From Voacanga thouarsii (lineage: Eukaryota; Streptophyta; Magnoliopsida; Gentianales; Apocynaceae), in the NCBI GenBank assembly GCA_026120185.1, contig JANUWF010001614.1, forward strand, positions 3,397,501 through 3,461,500: a stretch of 64,000 nt of DNA, written 5' to 3'. How positions within the stretch are numbered: the first letter of the stretch is position 1; each line of letters begins with the position of its first letter. The notes under the pieces are model-generated. The model had not been told where the DNA came from and ran no database searches. It was given only the letters and a program-made list of their open reading frames with translations. This document shows positions 22,603-33,806 of the stretch, in pieces. The position numbers and the translations under genes were made by a program.

Positions 22603-24303
22603 CATTCCGTCACACTTAGCTGTTTGCTTATCCTCAAGTAAAGTATCAAAGACAAGTAGGAAAAATACAAGGTTTCACAAAACCACTCAATTACTATCAA
22701 AATAATATCTCTAATGCTTTTTTTATTCAAGACCACAAGACATATGCTACTATACCTTTCATAACAAATGCAAGACTTGTGTAAGTGAGTAGTGACTAGT
22801 AGAACCGTCTCAATACTTAACATTATTCTCAAACCATTGGAAATAATTTAGTTCAAAAGAAATATGCATTCCATAACCTTACTTTTCATACACTCTCTCC
22901 ACTAATCTGAGACATATCATGATTCTACTTAGGTCAAGTAGGACTTTTAAGCTTGTAATGTAAGGCTAAAGGGTTTGTAATGTAGCTTGTCAAACGAAGG
23001 ATATAGGAAAATCAAATATCAAAGAAGATGAGAGTTTGCAATAAAAGGATAAACAAAATGTACTAAGAAATTCCAAATTGTTCTTGCTCTCTTATCCCAA
23101 AATCAATCAAAACCCATAACCTTGTATAGCAATGATAGCAGTTCAAGTAAATCTTGCATTCTTTTTTCTCAATAATTCTTAACTCATCATTCATTCTGCA
23201 TAAGATCATAAAAAATTTCAGCAATTCATATTCCAGCTCTCTTCCTGTGCTATTCTTCTTTTTCTCTTTCAGCTTTTCTTTTTTCTTTCCTTCCAAATGC
23301 TGCTTTTGTTTGTCTTTCAGTTTTCTTTTCTTTTTCAACCTTTCCTCGCAACTTTCTTGTTTTCTTAATATTTTTTTTCTTTTTCTTTCCTTTCTTTTCT
23401 CCACTCCACTCAACAATGCTGCATGGCTGAAAGTAACAAGGCATGACCTTTACACAAGTACTTTTCCTTACTATTTGTCTACTTGTTCTTTCATCCATCA
23501 AGAGCAATCAAAAATTTGGAAGAATTATCAAACTCTCAGAAAAAGTAATGGACAAAGGATGATAATGGGTTTAAAAATGAAATTAACAATTTAGGCTCAA
23601 AATAGGCATTAGGGATAATATAAAATAGGTAGGCTTGAAAAATTCAAACTATTCAAAGAAGGCCTATTACCGTCATCCCTAAATTAAATCATGAATGTCT
23701 TTCTTATTTCGCCTCAAGAAGTATTCAAATAAGTTCTAGAATGCTCAATGAATTTTATCACAAAAATAGGATTAAGAACAATGCAAAGTATTTGATCAAG
23801 AACTACTTAGTCCAAGTCGGTGCAAAAAGTCATGCATAAGCCACAAATGATATAGAACATGTGCTCTATGATCTATCACAAAGACATGCATTAAAAATAC
23901 ATCTTGAAAGCTAAACAAAAATTTGAAAATTTTGCTCACAGAAGAATTTCAAGACAAATAAAAAGAATTTTCTAATTTTCTATTCTAACCACTCGCCCAC
24001 ACTTAAACTGGACATTGTCTTCAATGGCCAAATAAATAGAGCAAGGAAATATTACCATGGGACTAAAAATAAAGGGGAAATGATAAGAAAGAAAATACTT
24101 CCATTATAGTGGCATTCTTCTACACAAGAGGCAAGTTCTAGAAGAAAAGAGCAGTGTCGAAGTACCTAAAAAAAAAAATACAAAAGAAACATACCAAAAC
24201 ATAAAAACTAGAAAAGAAAGATAAACAAAAAGTAAAGAAAATAGTACAAAAAAGAAAGAAAAGTGTAGCACAAAAGAAAGAAGGCAAGATAACCCAAGAA
24301 GTT
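22603..24303 (-). other. 3' noncoding region of element E
   Basis: No coding domain is seen. On the minus strand it includes a very purine-rich stretch (complement of 23220-23400) of GAAA and AAAG repeats, which creates lysine-rich spurious ORFs. The matching region of F is 46177-47942. Athila/Tat elements often have a long region between pol and the 3' LTR, sometimes with an extra ORF. None is recognisable here. Confidence 0.7.
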
Positions 24304-25460
24304 TTATTTTGCAAGGGCGACGAGCACCTCCACCTGCTTGGAGTTGTAAAGACTTTCACCAACATAGCACTTCACGCGATTGCCATTGACTTTGAAAGTG
24401 CCCCTAGTAGGGTGAGTAATTTCAAGGGTGCCAAAAGGGAATATCTTACTTACCGTGTATGGTCCCATCCACCTTGATTTCAACTTACCTGGAAAAAGTT
24501 TTAAGCGAGAATTGAATAGCAACACTTGATCGCCTTTCTCAAATTCGTGTTGGTGAGTGATATGCTTATTGTGCCACGTTTTGACCTTTTCTTTATATCG
24601 CATTGAATTATCATAAGCATCCTCCCGCAACTCCTCCAAGGCTATGAGTTGGAGCAACCTTGACTTTCCAGCTACCTCAAGATAAGGTTAGCAAGTTTTA
24701 TAGCCCAATAAGCTTTATGCTTAATCTCAACAGGTAAATGACATGCTTTTCCAAAAACTAATCAAAAAGGAGTTGTGACAATTGGGGTTTTAAAAGCTGT
24801 TCGATATGCCCAAAGAGTGTCATCCAATTTTAGACTCAAATCCTTCCTAGTATGGTTAATAGTTTTTTTCCAAGATTCTTTTGATTTCCCTATTAACCAC
24901 TTCAACCTATCCACTTGTTTGGGGATGATAGAGGGTGGCAAACCGATGGTTCATACCTAGATGTTTGAGAACTTTTTCCATTTGAGTGTTACAAAAGTAA
25001 ATCCCCCTATCACTAATGAGCACCTTAGGCACACCAAAACGGGTGAAGAGTGTTTTCAGAAATTTGACGACAACCTTTGCATCATTAGTTGGTAAAGCTT
25101 GTGCTTCCACCCACTTAGAAATGTAATCCACTGCTACCAAAATGTATTTATTTGCCAAAGAACTAGGAAAAGGTCCCATGAAGTCTATCCCCCAACAATC
25201 AAATACTTCACAAGCTTGAAAATTTTGTAATGACATCTTATTAGATTTAGATATGTTACTTGTGCATTGACACCTATCACAATATTGAACAAACCTGTAG
25301 GCATCTTTAAACAACGTGGGCTAATAGAATCTTGACTCAAGCACCTTTTGTGCAGTGTTGTTAGCTTGGTAGCAGCCTCCAGCAAGTCCTTCATAATAAT
25401 GTCTAAGAATATCCTCTCATTCTTTAGAGTCCACACATCTTCGAAGGATTTGGTCCGCAC
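24304..25460 (-). pseudogene. element E integrase
   Basis: Gypsy integrase. The zinc-domain Cys pair is in CDRCQCTSNISKS near 25260, and the His part lies in another frame (25185-25460). In the core (24907-25314) GIDFMGPFPSS carries the first Asp and VLISDRGIYF the second. A TAG at the start of the VEVVNRE block (about 24905) replaces the Gln of F. The C-terminal stretch 24304-24657 has RLKLFPGKLKSRWMGPYTVSKIFP, the GPY-type end. About 250 bases between are degraded. Confidence 0.87.
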
Positions 25461-26044
25461 AACAATTAAACAAATACGGGTCTTTCCAAAAGTAATACCT
25501 TACTTCGGAGAGGAATTTCTTCTTTTGTTGCATTGTGAGAGCTTTTGGAATAATTCCTGCAACCAAGTAATTAGCAAAGTCTACAAACCAAGGGATGTTT
25601 AGAATCCCTTCTATGAGCAAAAGTTGTTCATCCGAAAATGTGTCATTGATTTCCTCCTTTACCAATGATTCCAAATTGGGGTTATCCAGCTTTGACAAGT
25701 GATCCACGGTCAAGTTTTTTGTCCCTAATTTCCAAATCAAATTCTTGCAATAATAATACCCATCTTATCAATCTTGGTTTAGATTCATGTTTGGTTAGTA
25801 GGTACTTTAGGGTAGAATGATCCGTATAAACAATGACTTTGGACAAAATAAGATAAGAATAAAATTTATCAAAAACAAACACTATAGCAAGCAATTCTTT
25901 CTCCATTAGTTTGTAGTTTTCGTGCGCCTCCGTTAAAGTCTTGCTTGCATAGTATATGGGTTGGAAGTGCTTATTCCTTCTTTGTCCAAGTACTGCACCA
26001 ACTGCAAAGTCACTTGCATCATACATTAGTTCAAATGGAAGAGA
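25461..26044 (-). pseudogene. element E RNase H and linker
   Basis: RNase H is at about 25760-26026: [16 protein letters not shown] (first Asp), [28 protein letters not shown] (Glu) and [13 protein letters not shown] frame shift near 25720 moves the end ([11 protein letters not shown]) to 25417-25740. The linker toward the integrase contains WFVDFANYLV and the FWKDPYLFNCCADQILRRC block common to Athila/Tat Pol. A stop lies at the junction with the reverse transcriptase near 26045. Confidence 0.87.
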
Positions 26045-27179
26045 CTAATCAAGTGCAATCAAAATGGGCGAATTGATCAATTTCTCCTTAAGCATAGTGA
26101 AAGCATTGAGGCAGTTTTCATCAAAATTAAACATAGCTTCCTTTTCAAGTAAAGAGGTAAGAAGTTTGGAAAATTTTGAGAAATCTAAGAGGAACCTCCT
26201 ATAAAAACCTACATGACCAATAAAGTTCCTTATAGCTTTCACAAACGTCGGAGGAGGTAGCTTCTCAATTGTTTCGATTTTTGCTCTATCTACTTCTATA
26301 CCCTTCCTTGAAAATTTATGCCCCAACACAATACCTTCTTGCACCATAAAGTGGCATTTTTCCCAATTAAGCATGAGGTTAGTCTCTTCACATCTTGCTA
26401 GTACCTTTTCAAGATTAGATAAACACAAGTCAAACGAATCATCAAAAACTGAGAAATCATCCATAAATACCTCCATGATGTCCCCCAAGAGTCCTTCAAA
26501 TATAGCTATCATGCATTTTTAGAATGTTCCAGGACCATTGCAAAGACCAAACGGCATTCGACGATATGCAAAAGTACCATATGGATATGTGAAAGTGGTT
26601 TTTCTCTTGGTTCTCAGGAGCTATGGGGATTTGTAGGCAGCTAGAAAATCCATCCAAGAAACAATAGTATTCATGCCTGGCTAACCTTTCCAACATTTAG
26701 TCAATAAAAGGGAGAGGGAAGTGGTCTTTCCTACTGGCTTTGTTTAGCATCCTATAGTTAATGCAGAACCTCCAACCCATGACCAATTTCATAGGGACTA
26801 GCTCATTTTTATCATTGGGGCTTATCGTCATTCCTCCCTTTTTTAGTACCACTTGAGTAGGACTCACCTAAATACTATAAGAAATAGGATAAATGATACT
26901 TGAATCTAGAAGCTTAATCACCTCACATTTTACCACTTCACTCATATGTGGGTTCAACCTATGTTGGGGTTGCACTATAGCCTTTACACCTTCTTCTATC
27001 AAAATCTTATGAGTACAAAAGGATGGACTAATTCCCTTTATATTGGTGATCTTCCATGCTATTACTCCCTTACATTTCCCCAACACACTTACCAATTTGA
27101 TCTTTTGTTCTTTAGTGAGATCTTTGGCAATGATCACAAGCAATTTATGTCCTTTAACCAGGAACACATATTCCAAGTG
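26045..27179 (-). pseudogene. element E reverse transcriptase
   Basis: The N-terminal part (26868-27176) has GWKITNIKGISPSFC-like sequence reading AWKITNIKGISPSFCTHKI, and VQPQHRLNPHMSEVVK, typical of Athila/Tat Pol. The middle (26496-26870) is frame-shifted: CFLDGFSSCLQIPIAP has the first catalytic Asp. The last part (26045-26512) has VFMDDFSVFDDSF, the YxDD-type box, then CHFMVQEGIVLGHKFS and the GFYRRFLLDFSK block. Catalytic residues are present but frames are broken. Confidence 0.87.
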
Positions 27180-27896
27180 CTAAGGTAGGTCTTTTAGGTT
27201 CAATTCTGAGGGATCCTCTATGGATGATTTTATTCTCCCCAAACTACTTTTCTCAATTTTTTCAAAACTCTTCATCCCATCCTCATCATTAAAGTCTTCC
27301 AAATATGCTACTGACATTTCCCCCAACCCCTCCTCAAATGATTCCTGCATAAACTCCAAAATAGGTTCGTCAAGAATATCAACTCTTAAACAAAAATCAT
27401 CAGACAATAAAGGATGTTGCATGCTTTTGTGGATTTGAATAACTACTTCCTCATCCCCAACCCTAAATGTCAACCTTCCCCCATGAACATCAATTAATAC
27501 CTTTCTTGTAGCTAGGAAAGGTCTACCTAAGATTAAGGGGACTTTGGTATCTTCATCCATATCAAGAATAACAAAATCCACTGGAAATATGAATTTGTCA
27601 ACTTTTACAAGCACATCTTCTATTATACCCCTAGGATATTTGATAGATCTATCTGCAAGTTGAATACTCATCCTAGTGGGTTGGGGTTCTCCTAGGACAA
27701 GCTTTTCAAATATTTTATATGGTAATAAATTGATGCTAGCACCTAAGTCAGCTAATGCATTATAGAAATTAAGAGTTCCAATTAAACATGGGATAGAGAA
27801 ACTCCCTGGATCATTCTCTTTATGTGGTAAATTATGTTTGTCCTGTAATATAACTGAACATTCCTCATTTAGTACCATTGTGGACAATTCTTCCAA
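27180..27896 (-). pseudogene. element E protease
   Basis: Intact stretch of 238 codons holding a retropepsin-like aspartic protease. DPGSFSIPCLIG (residues 29-40) is the conserved entry block of Athila/Tat protease, ALADLGASINLLP (about 47-59) carries the catalytic Asp, and VILDMDEDTKVPLILGRPFL (about 109-128) is the second conserved block. It has no stop and is the best preserved gene of E. The frame is continuous with damaged Gag sequence on its N-terminal side. The family enzyme processes Gag-Pol. Confidence 0.88.
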
Positions 27897-28523
27897 TCAT
27901 TTTTTGCTTATAAGCATGCTTTTGAAAATTTTAGCATATTTGGGCATGTAGATTAAGGCTTCACTAAGTGGGATGTTTATGTGCAACTGTTAGAAGATCT
28001 CATGGAAATTTTTAAATTAGGCATCTTTTTGAGCTTTATGTATACGAGTAGGATAAGGAATTTGGGGTTGAAAAGTGGAATTTCTAGTGGGATTTCCGGC
28101 AGAGGGACAGGGTGCAGTCGGCACCGGTTCAGATAATTCGACCGGTGCCGGTTGCATGCTGGATGCTTGGTACTCTAGTGTACAGGACAGTCAGCGCTGG
28201 CGTCGGTGGCAGTCCGCAATGTCTGGCACCTCCTTTCCACTCCGTAATGTGACAACAGTTGTTTCCTCTTTATCTATTAGTGTTAGCTCTTGAGATTTTA
28301 ACACCATGTTAGTCAGAAACCAGATTTGTCGGTCCATATTGCGGATCATCTCCTCAAACTTCTCAAAGATGGAATCTATTTCTTGGAAGCATTTTGTGAC
28401 ATGGACAATGAATTTTCTAATCACTGGCTCTAGCTCTGCCGATTCAGGTGCTTTGAGTGTTATCTCAAAAGAGCAATGGGGGTAATGCCCCTCATTAAGC
28501 CTTCTCTGGTTCCGATTCGCCAT
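27897..28523 (-). pseudogene. element E gag remnant, internally deleted
   Basis: The frame 28191-28523 begins MANRNQRRLNEGHY and runs through a coiled segment to VVTLRSGKEVP, the signature near the end of Athila/Tat Gag. Only about 100 residues separate start and signature. A normal Gag of this group is several hundred residues with a zinc knuckle, neither of which is present. After the signature (27897-28190) the frame is broken, but a motif resembling LxxLxxxLHINIP (about 27990) can be read. A large in-gene deletion is the likely cause, so E would need Gag from elsewhere. Confidence 0.7.
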
Positions 28524-28751
28524 TTCACCAACACATATAAGATAGTTAGATCATAGAATTCCTAATTCAAATAAAATTACAAGAACATATCAGTCAAAGG
28601 TTAGTAAGTAAGATTCCAAATATATACAAGATACAAAAGATGGCACCTTTGTGCGAAAAGAATAATTATAAATATTTACATATTTACATATTTGCATATT
28701 TACATATTCACATGGTTAAATCAACAAAGTCCAAGCTTTCATGATATTGTT

Positions 28752-28770
28752 CCCCAGCAACAGCGCCAAA
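28752..28770 (-). other. primer binding site of E, tRNA-Asp type
   Basis: On the minus strand TTTGGCGCTGTTGCTGGGG follows the LTR end by four bases. It resembles the TGGCGCCGTTGCCGGGG site used by Athila/Tat elements (family knowledge: tRNA-Asp). C-to-T changes separate it from the consensus. The first 230 bases after it hold the short leader before gag. Confidence 0.88.
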
Positions 28771-28774
28771 AACT

Positions 28775-30322
28775 TGGTGTTTGGATTTGGGTATAAAAAT
28801 AATATAAAAATAAGCACATTTCCAATCAAGTTTAAATTAAAACGTTAGCCCCAAATTATACATATGAGCAAGCGTACTGATCATTATGCATAGTATAGTG
28901 TCCAAAACGAGTGTCGATCCTCCATGAACAAGTATGCATTAATCGCTTTTCTTTCATTGTTTAACCGACACAATAAAATGAAAAAGAAATAAAAAGGAAA
29001 ATAACAAAATAAAATAAAAGAGTATATACATGTCAATGATGGAGAATTATGTAACTTAAACTGTTATTTTGACAAACGTGACATTAAAGTACCTAATCAT
29101 TATCATAACTAATTAATCTCTTGGCATCATGAAGGATTAAGATAGATTCACTTATTCTTCAATCGAAAAAATCACTATCTTCTAGATAAATTAGCATCAC
29201 TTGGTCCCGTCTCAACTAATTCACCCAAAAGATGCATTAAACACAATCCTTGATTAAATTTTTTTGGTCTCGACAAACTTAAAACATGAAGCTAACCAAT
29301 GAATCCTTGGTCTAGGCAGACATCAATTAACCTTTAATTACCTAGTTCTTAGCAATTAACCTCTTTGGTCTCAGCAAGTTAATAGACAACAAATATGAAA
29401 TCAATAAATTGAAACCACCATCAACCTCTTTGGTCTCAACAAGTTAATGGAAAGAAACAACCCATCGATCTCGTAATCAACACAAGTAATTAAATACCAA
29501 GAATAATAGTCAATTAATCAAAAGATCAAAGTAACTTTAAAAATCATGAATACATAAAACAATGTCAAATTACAAAAAAATAATTAATACATCATTGTTC
29601 AAGAAAAAGAAAACAAAGTTAAAAGAAAGAACTCATAGATAAGCCTCCTTCTTCTTCTTTCGTAGAACCTCTTGCACAATCCTCCTTGAGCTGACGAATT
29701 CCTCCTTTATTTGAGTGATTTTCTATTTTGATCTACGAATCCTTTCATTTTCCTTATGTTTTCCCTCTATTTATAGGCTTTTGAAGTGCCTAAATTTGTT
29801 CATCTAGGGTTTCTGGCCGACTAGAAGTAGGAAAATACTAAAACTCTGCAAATTATCAAAACTTATGTACGAAAATCGGGGCATTGCCTTAGCATCAGGG
29901 CACGGCTGGCACTGCCTTTGGCCTTCTAGCTGGCGCCGATTGTGGTCTGTCTCTCTAGTCATTTGTCGATTTTTCTTTATTTTCGCTCTAATCCTTCCAG
30001 AGTGCAGCCCACGCCACCTTTAGCCTCCCAGTTAGTGCCGGTTTGGTTCTATTCCGTGTTGATTCACTGGTTTTTTGTCACCTGAAAATACGTGCCAACA
30101 GCACATGACTGGGGCCAGTTCCCCTGTCCTGGCTGACGCCACCTCTGATCTATTTTGCAACATTTTTGTCTTATTTTACTTCTAAAATCTGAAATAATGC
30201 ACAAATTACCTTTACAAAGGTAAAATCTCAAATATGAAGAAATATGACCAGTTATTGTACAAAATGTATCACAAAATAGCTTTAAATAACTATAAAATAT
30301 ATAACTAATTTAGGTCCTATTA
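28775..30322 (-). repeat. 5' LTR of element E
   Basis: 1548 bp. On the minus strand it begins TAATAGGACCTAAATTAG and ends AAACACCA. It matches the 3' LTR almost throughout, including the tract of TTTGGTCTC repeats (29330-29450). Differences are mostly transitions. GC-rich motif copies lie at 29885-30135. Confidence 0.92.
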
Positions 30323-30327
30323 GATAC

Positions 30328-30840
30328 TATCCCATGATGTACCTTGTAATCTTTGAATTTACCGAGAAGGTACTCTCCACCATGATCCGATTGTAAGGTT
30401 TTGATCAGTTTACCGGTCTGACACTACACTTTAGCCTTAAACTCTTTGAACTTGTCAAAAGAGTCAGACTTGTGCCTCATCAAGTAGACATAATCAAACC
30501 TTGTACAATCATTCGTGAAAATGATGAAGTACTCAGAACCCTCTCTAGCTGGTGTAGACAAAGGACCGCACACATCAGTGTGAATAAGGCCCAATATCTC
30601 CTTGGCTCATCAGTCTTTTGGGTGAACGACCTTTTGGTCATTTTTCCTATAAGGTAAGATTTACACTGAGGCCAACTTTCCAATCTCAACAAGCCTAAAG
30701 GCCTATCATGGATTAACCTTTAAATCTTGGTTGAGTTAATATGACCTAACCTTAGATGCCAAAGATATGAATCATTGACATTGGTCTTTCTCTTCCTACT
30801 TAAAGATTCAGTTTAAGTGTTATTTATTTGATTGTTTGTA
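30328..30840 (-). pseudogene. element B integrase N-terminal side and GAG-pre-integrase
   Basis: Minus-strand copia sequence continuing the integrase split by E. At 30480-30640 it reads the KSDSFDKF block (about 30455-30475), the FTxDCTR-type block and the first Asp region (HTDVCG, about 30570). The stretch KSYLIGKMTKRSFTQK (30615-30660) and WHLRLGHIN-like sequence (30730-30770) form the GAG-pre-integrase domain. It matches copia-1 at 246-600. Several stops are present. Confidence 0.83.
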
Positions 30841-31225
30841 GGATTTAAGAAGAATAAATTTCCATACATGTGCCCAGAACAAAGAATTTCTCCATTTCTA
30901 CTAATAGTAATACCATAATGGAAAGAAATAGAATATCCCTGATTTATAAGTTTTGCAACCAAAACCAAATTCTATCTAAATCCAGGTACATATAAAATAT
31001 CCTTCAAAATGATTACTCTATTAAAACAAAAAAACAAGATCCAGCTCTCCCACTGTAAGGGTTCATACTTATGCTCCATTTTCTACTTGTAGTCCATGCT
31101 CACCCTTCTAGAATCTTCTTATCTTCCTGAACCCCTACAAGGTGTTATAGATATAATCAGTGGCTCCAGAATCAATAATTTAAGTGGAAGTTGATCCAAA
31201 CATTGAAACTAACTCTAGATAGAGA
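30841..31225 (-). pseudogene. element B protease region, degraded
   Basis: This is the position of the copia aspartic protease, between gag and the GAG-pre-integrase domain. On the minus strand a block resembling the end of the protease (ILFVPGF, about 30975-30995) and the sequence near 31150-31190, where D-S-G/A-x-x-H is expected, can be followed. The frame is too broken to give residues with confidence. Confidence 0.55.
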
Positions 31226-31995
31226 GCAATACCTGTAGAGTTTTTCTTAGCCTGAAGCTCTGGACACTCATTTTTCCAATGTCCCTTCTGCTGGCACTTG
31301 AAGCACTTGCACTTTAGCTTGTTGGGTTGGTTCTTAGGTTGGGCTACTGCGTTTCCTTTCTTCTTCTTGAACTTCTTGGACTTGGGCCCAGTTCAGGAAG
31401 AAGAACCCCTAGCAAACATAGCCTTGGATTATGGTTTCATGACCTTCTCTACCACCTGGAGCTCTTTCATTAACTCAGTTAAACTCATATTTAACTTGTT
31501 CATATTGTAGTTTAACTTGAACTGAGTAAAAAAGCCCAGCAGAGATTCGAGAACCATATCCACTTGGCTCTCAAGGTCAATAACAGCCCCTAAGACTTTC
31601 GCTTCCTCGAAAGAAGCAATCATTTTAAGTACATATTCTCCTTGACTGATGCTTCCTGTGCCATCTTAGTGTTTATGATCATTGTAAGAGCTTCCTGCCT
31701 TGCGACCGACTCTTATCAGCGAACATTGTGGCTAGTGACTGGCTTATGTACGCAGTGGCCATGTGCTCGTGTTTGGACTGGACCACGCCAACATGTAGCA
31801 ACGAGACATCTCATCGGCCTTCTTCCATACCTTCTCAGCCTCACGCTCAACATCGGTGGAACTTTCCCCGATAACAGGGCAAGTTTCGTAGAGGATATAC
31901 TTATACTCCTCAGCAGTGAGTATTATATCCAAGTTCCTTTCCAGTCCATATAGTTTGGACCCATTAACTTATTCTCTCAGAGAATAACGGCCAAA
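31226..31995 (-). pseudogene. element B Gag
   Basis: UBN2-type copia Gag. 31744-31932 encodes MDIILTAEEYKYILYE, close to the Gag start. 31429-31623 encodes the EAKVLGAVIDLESQVDMVLE block and FKLNYNMNKLNMSLTELMKEL, the usual conserved core. The zinc knuckle (C-F-K-C-Q-Q-K-G-H-W type) lies at about 31270-31310. Stops and shifts separate the pieces. The product would be the particle protein that packages RNA. Element A has the same region at 36350-37135. Confidence 0.85.
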
Positions 31996-33792
31996 GGACT
32001 AAAAGAACCTCCACAAACCATTTCTAAAAAATCAAAAATAAAAGAAATCTTAGTTTGTGAAAAAAAAACAAAAATAATATGTGCACTTTATCCTCATATT
32101 AAACCCAATAATAGTTAACCCTATCACTATTATCTTTAATATGATTAATTTGGCTCTTAGGAAAATTGATATAACTTCTTGGAAAGATTAATAGTTTCCT
32201 AAGTTAAGTGTATTAACCACTGCAAATTAATTTCCCTTCTAGATAATGATCTAGAAGATAACTCCATCGATGGGATGGTCATTTCTTCTCATTTCCTACG
32301 GATATTTCTCACACTATAACGTCTAACATAGGCTAGCCGATCATAGCACGTATCTTGGGTTATTGATTACATCCATCCATTAGTTCTAGATCTTTGTGGT
32401 ATTCCCATCCTATACAGGTTCACTTCCAGGGTGACGCGAGGGGACATACAATCTCTAATGAGGATTGTGATAGAAGCAGTTGAGCCGTAAAAACCCTTCT
32501 TCTATTTTTAAAATAAGGGTTTTTAAAGAAAATATCATTTTTAAAATATCCCATTAAGAATCCTTTAACTCTTTGTAAAATATCTAAATTCATAAATCTC
32601 CATTTCAAGGTAAAAATCCTTTAAGAGATTTTCTACAAATTTATTTTACACAGTTAAGAACTTAATGATTTCCTAAAAATTTCCTTTTAAACATTCTAGA
32701 GACTTTGGTCTCAAGTTTAATTTGACAAAAATAATTTTCTAGTGCAAAAATAAAACAAAAATGGCTTTCTATTTTAACTTACAAAAATATCTAAATCTAA
32801 AATATTTTCTATGTCAATGATTAAATCCTTTGAGAAAATATCCAAGGATTAATTTTTGTCCAAGTTAAAAATAACCATTTTTTTTAATTTGAAAAATGTT
32901 TTTCTTGTCATAAAATTTCCAAAGACTTTGGTCTTTGAGAAAACGTGCACATAGGGTACAAAAAGAATTAAGCATGCTAGAAAACTGTAAATGTTTTCAT
33001 GCTTTTCTATTCTTTTAACATAAGTGTCCAAATAGTAGAATTAAATACATTAATTAATTAATGATCTTGTTTCATCCTAAATTTCCTTTTACTATTATTT
33101 TTCATGCAAAATATTTAAAGAATATTAACTATTGCAAAAAAATAATAATAATAACTTTGCTTGGTATCGGACCAAAAACCCAAAAAAAAAAATAAAATAA
33201 ATAAGTTCTCCCATTGATCCAGTGCACCTGCCACACTGGATCATGGCCAATGGGAAAAACCCATGGACCACGATCCTGGGCAGGTGCCCGCGACCCAGGT
33301 GCTTGCACAGCAGCCTCCGCGAGGAAACTGCTACCCGATTTCCACAAAGAGCAGGCTTCTACGAGGAAGCTTCCTCGAGCGCAGTGCAGAGCTGAGGCTA
33401 ACTCGGGCCCGACAGCAGCTCCAAGCTGCGGCTGGCTTAGACAGCTTTGGCTCCTCTCACATTTGCAGTGCAACTCGGCTAAAACGGCTCAGCTGCTATA
33501 GTGACCATCTTCTCCGATTTTCTTCTTTGCACTTTAGACATTCTAGGCCTTGTTTTTTACATAGATTTCATCCAAAAATCATCTAAAACAATACATAAAC
33601 GCCTATGCCTTTAATTATCAGCTTACACAAATACTCTGAAAGCTTCAAAAAATCATTTACAACGGTCCTATGTCTCATCCGTGAGACTTATAGAGGATTG
33701 TACCCATACCAGAAAACATGAAGGATCACAAATTATAATCATCTGACCGGTTTTATTCACTAACATGCAACCTATATTACCATATAGGCTAT
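31996..33792 (-). other. 5' leader of element B
   Basis: About 1.8 kb between primer site and gag with no recognisable gene. Most is AT-rich. A GC-rich island at about 33210-33500 produces short ORFs on both strands (for example 33129-33473 minus and 33214-33501 plus) without family features. A shorter and diverged equivalent is present in A (37136-38526). A packaging or translation-control role for the island is possible but not shown. Confidence 0.7.
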
Positions 33793-33806
33793 GCTCTGAT
33801 ACCACT
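33793..33806 (-). other. primer binding site of B, initiator Met tRNA
   Basis: On the minus strand AGTGGTATCAGAGC directly follows the LTR end ACGTTCA. It is a perfect match to the plant Met primer site TGGTATCAGAGC. Confidence 0.93.

Larger units (their letters stand above)
21066..30322 (-). mobile_element. Athila/Tat-like gypsy retrotransposon E, gag-deficient
   Basis: Complete insertion with LTRs at both ends (21066-22602 and 28775-30322), about 96% alike by eye over long stretches, and a perfect GATAC duplication at 21061-21065 and 30323-30327. It has a tRNA-Asp-like primer site, a gag remnant, protease, reverse transcriptase, RNase H and integrase in gypsy order, then about 1.7 kb of noncoding sequence before the 3' LTR. 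Total 9257 bp. LTR ends read TAAT...ATTA, versus TGAT...ATCA in F. It lies within the integrase gene of B. Confidence 0.93.

Noticed and set aside
23063..23594. Lysine-rich and serine/phenylalanine-rich ORFs on both strands
   Set aside because: They are translations of a purine/pyrimidine-rich tract in the 3' noncoding region of E. The same tract in F (47080-47420) has no equivalent frame.
33129..33586. Overlapping ORFs on both strands in the copia leader
   Set aside because: GC-rich DNA has few stops by chance. The frames overlap on both strands and the island in A does not keep them.
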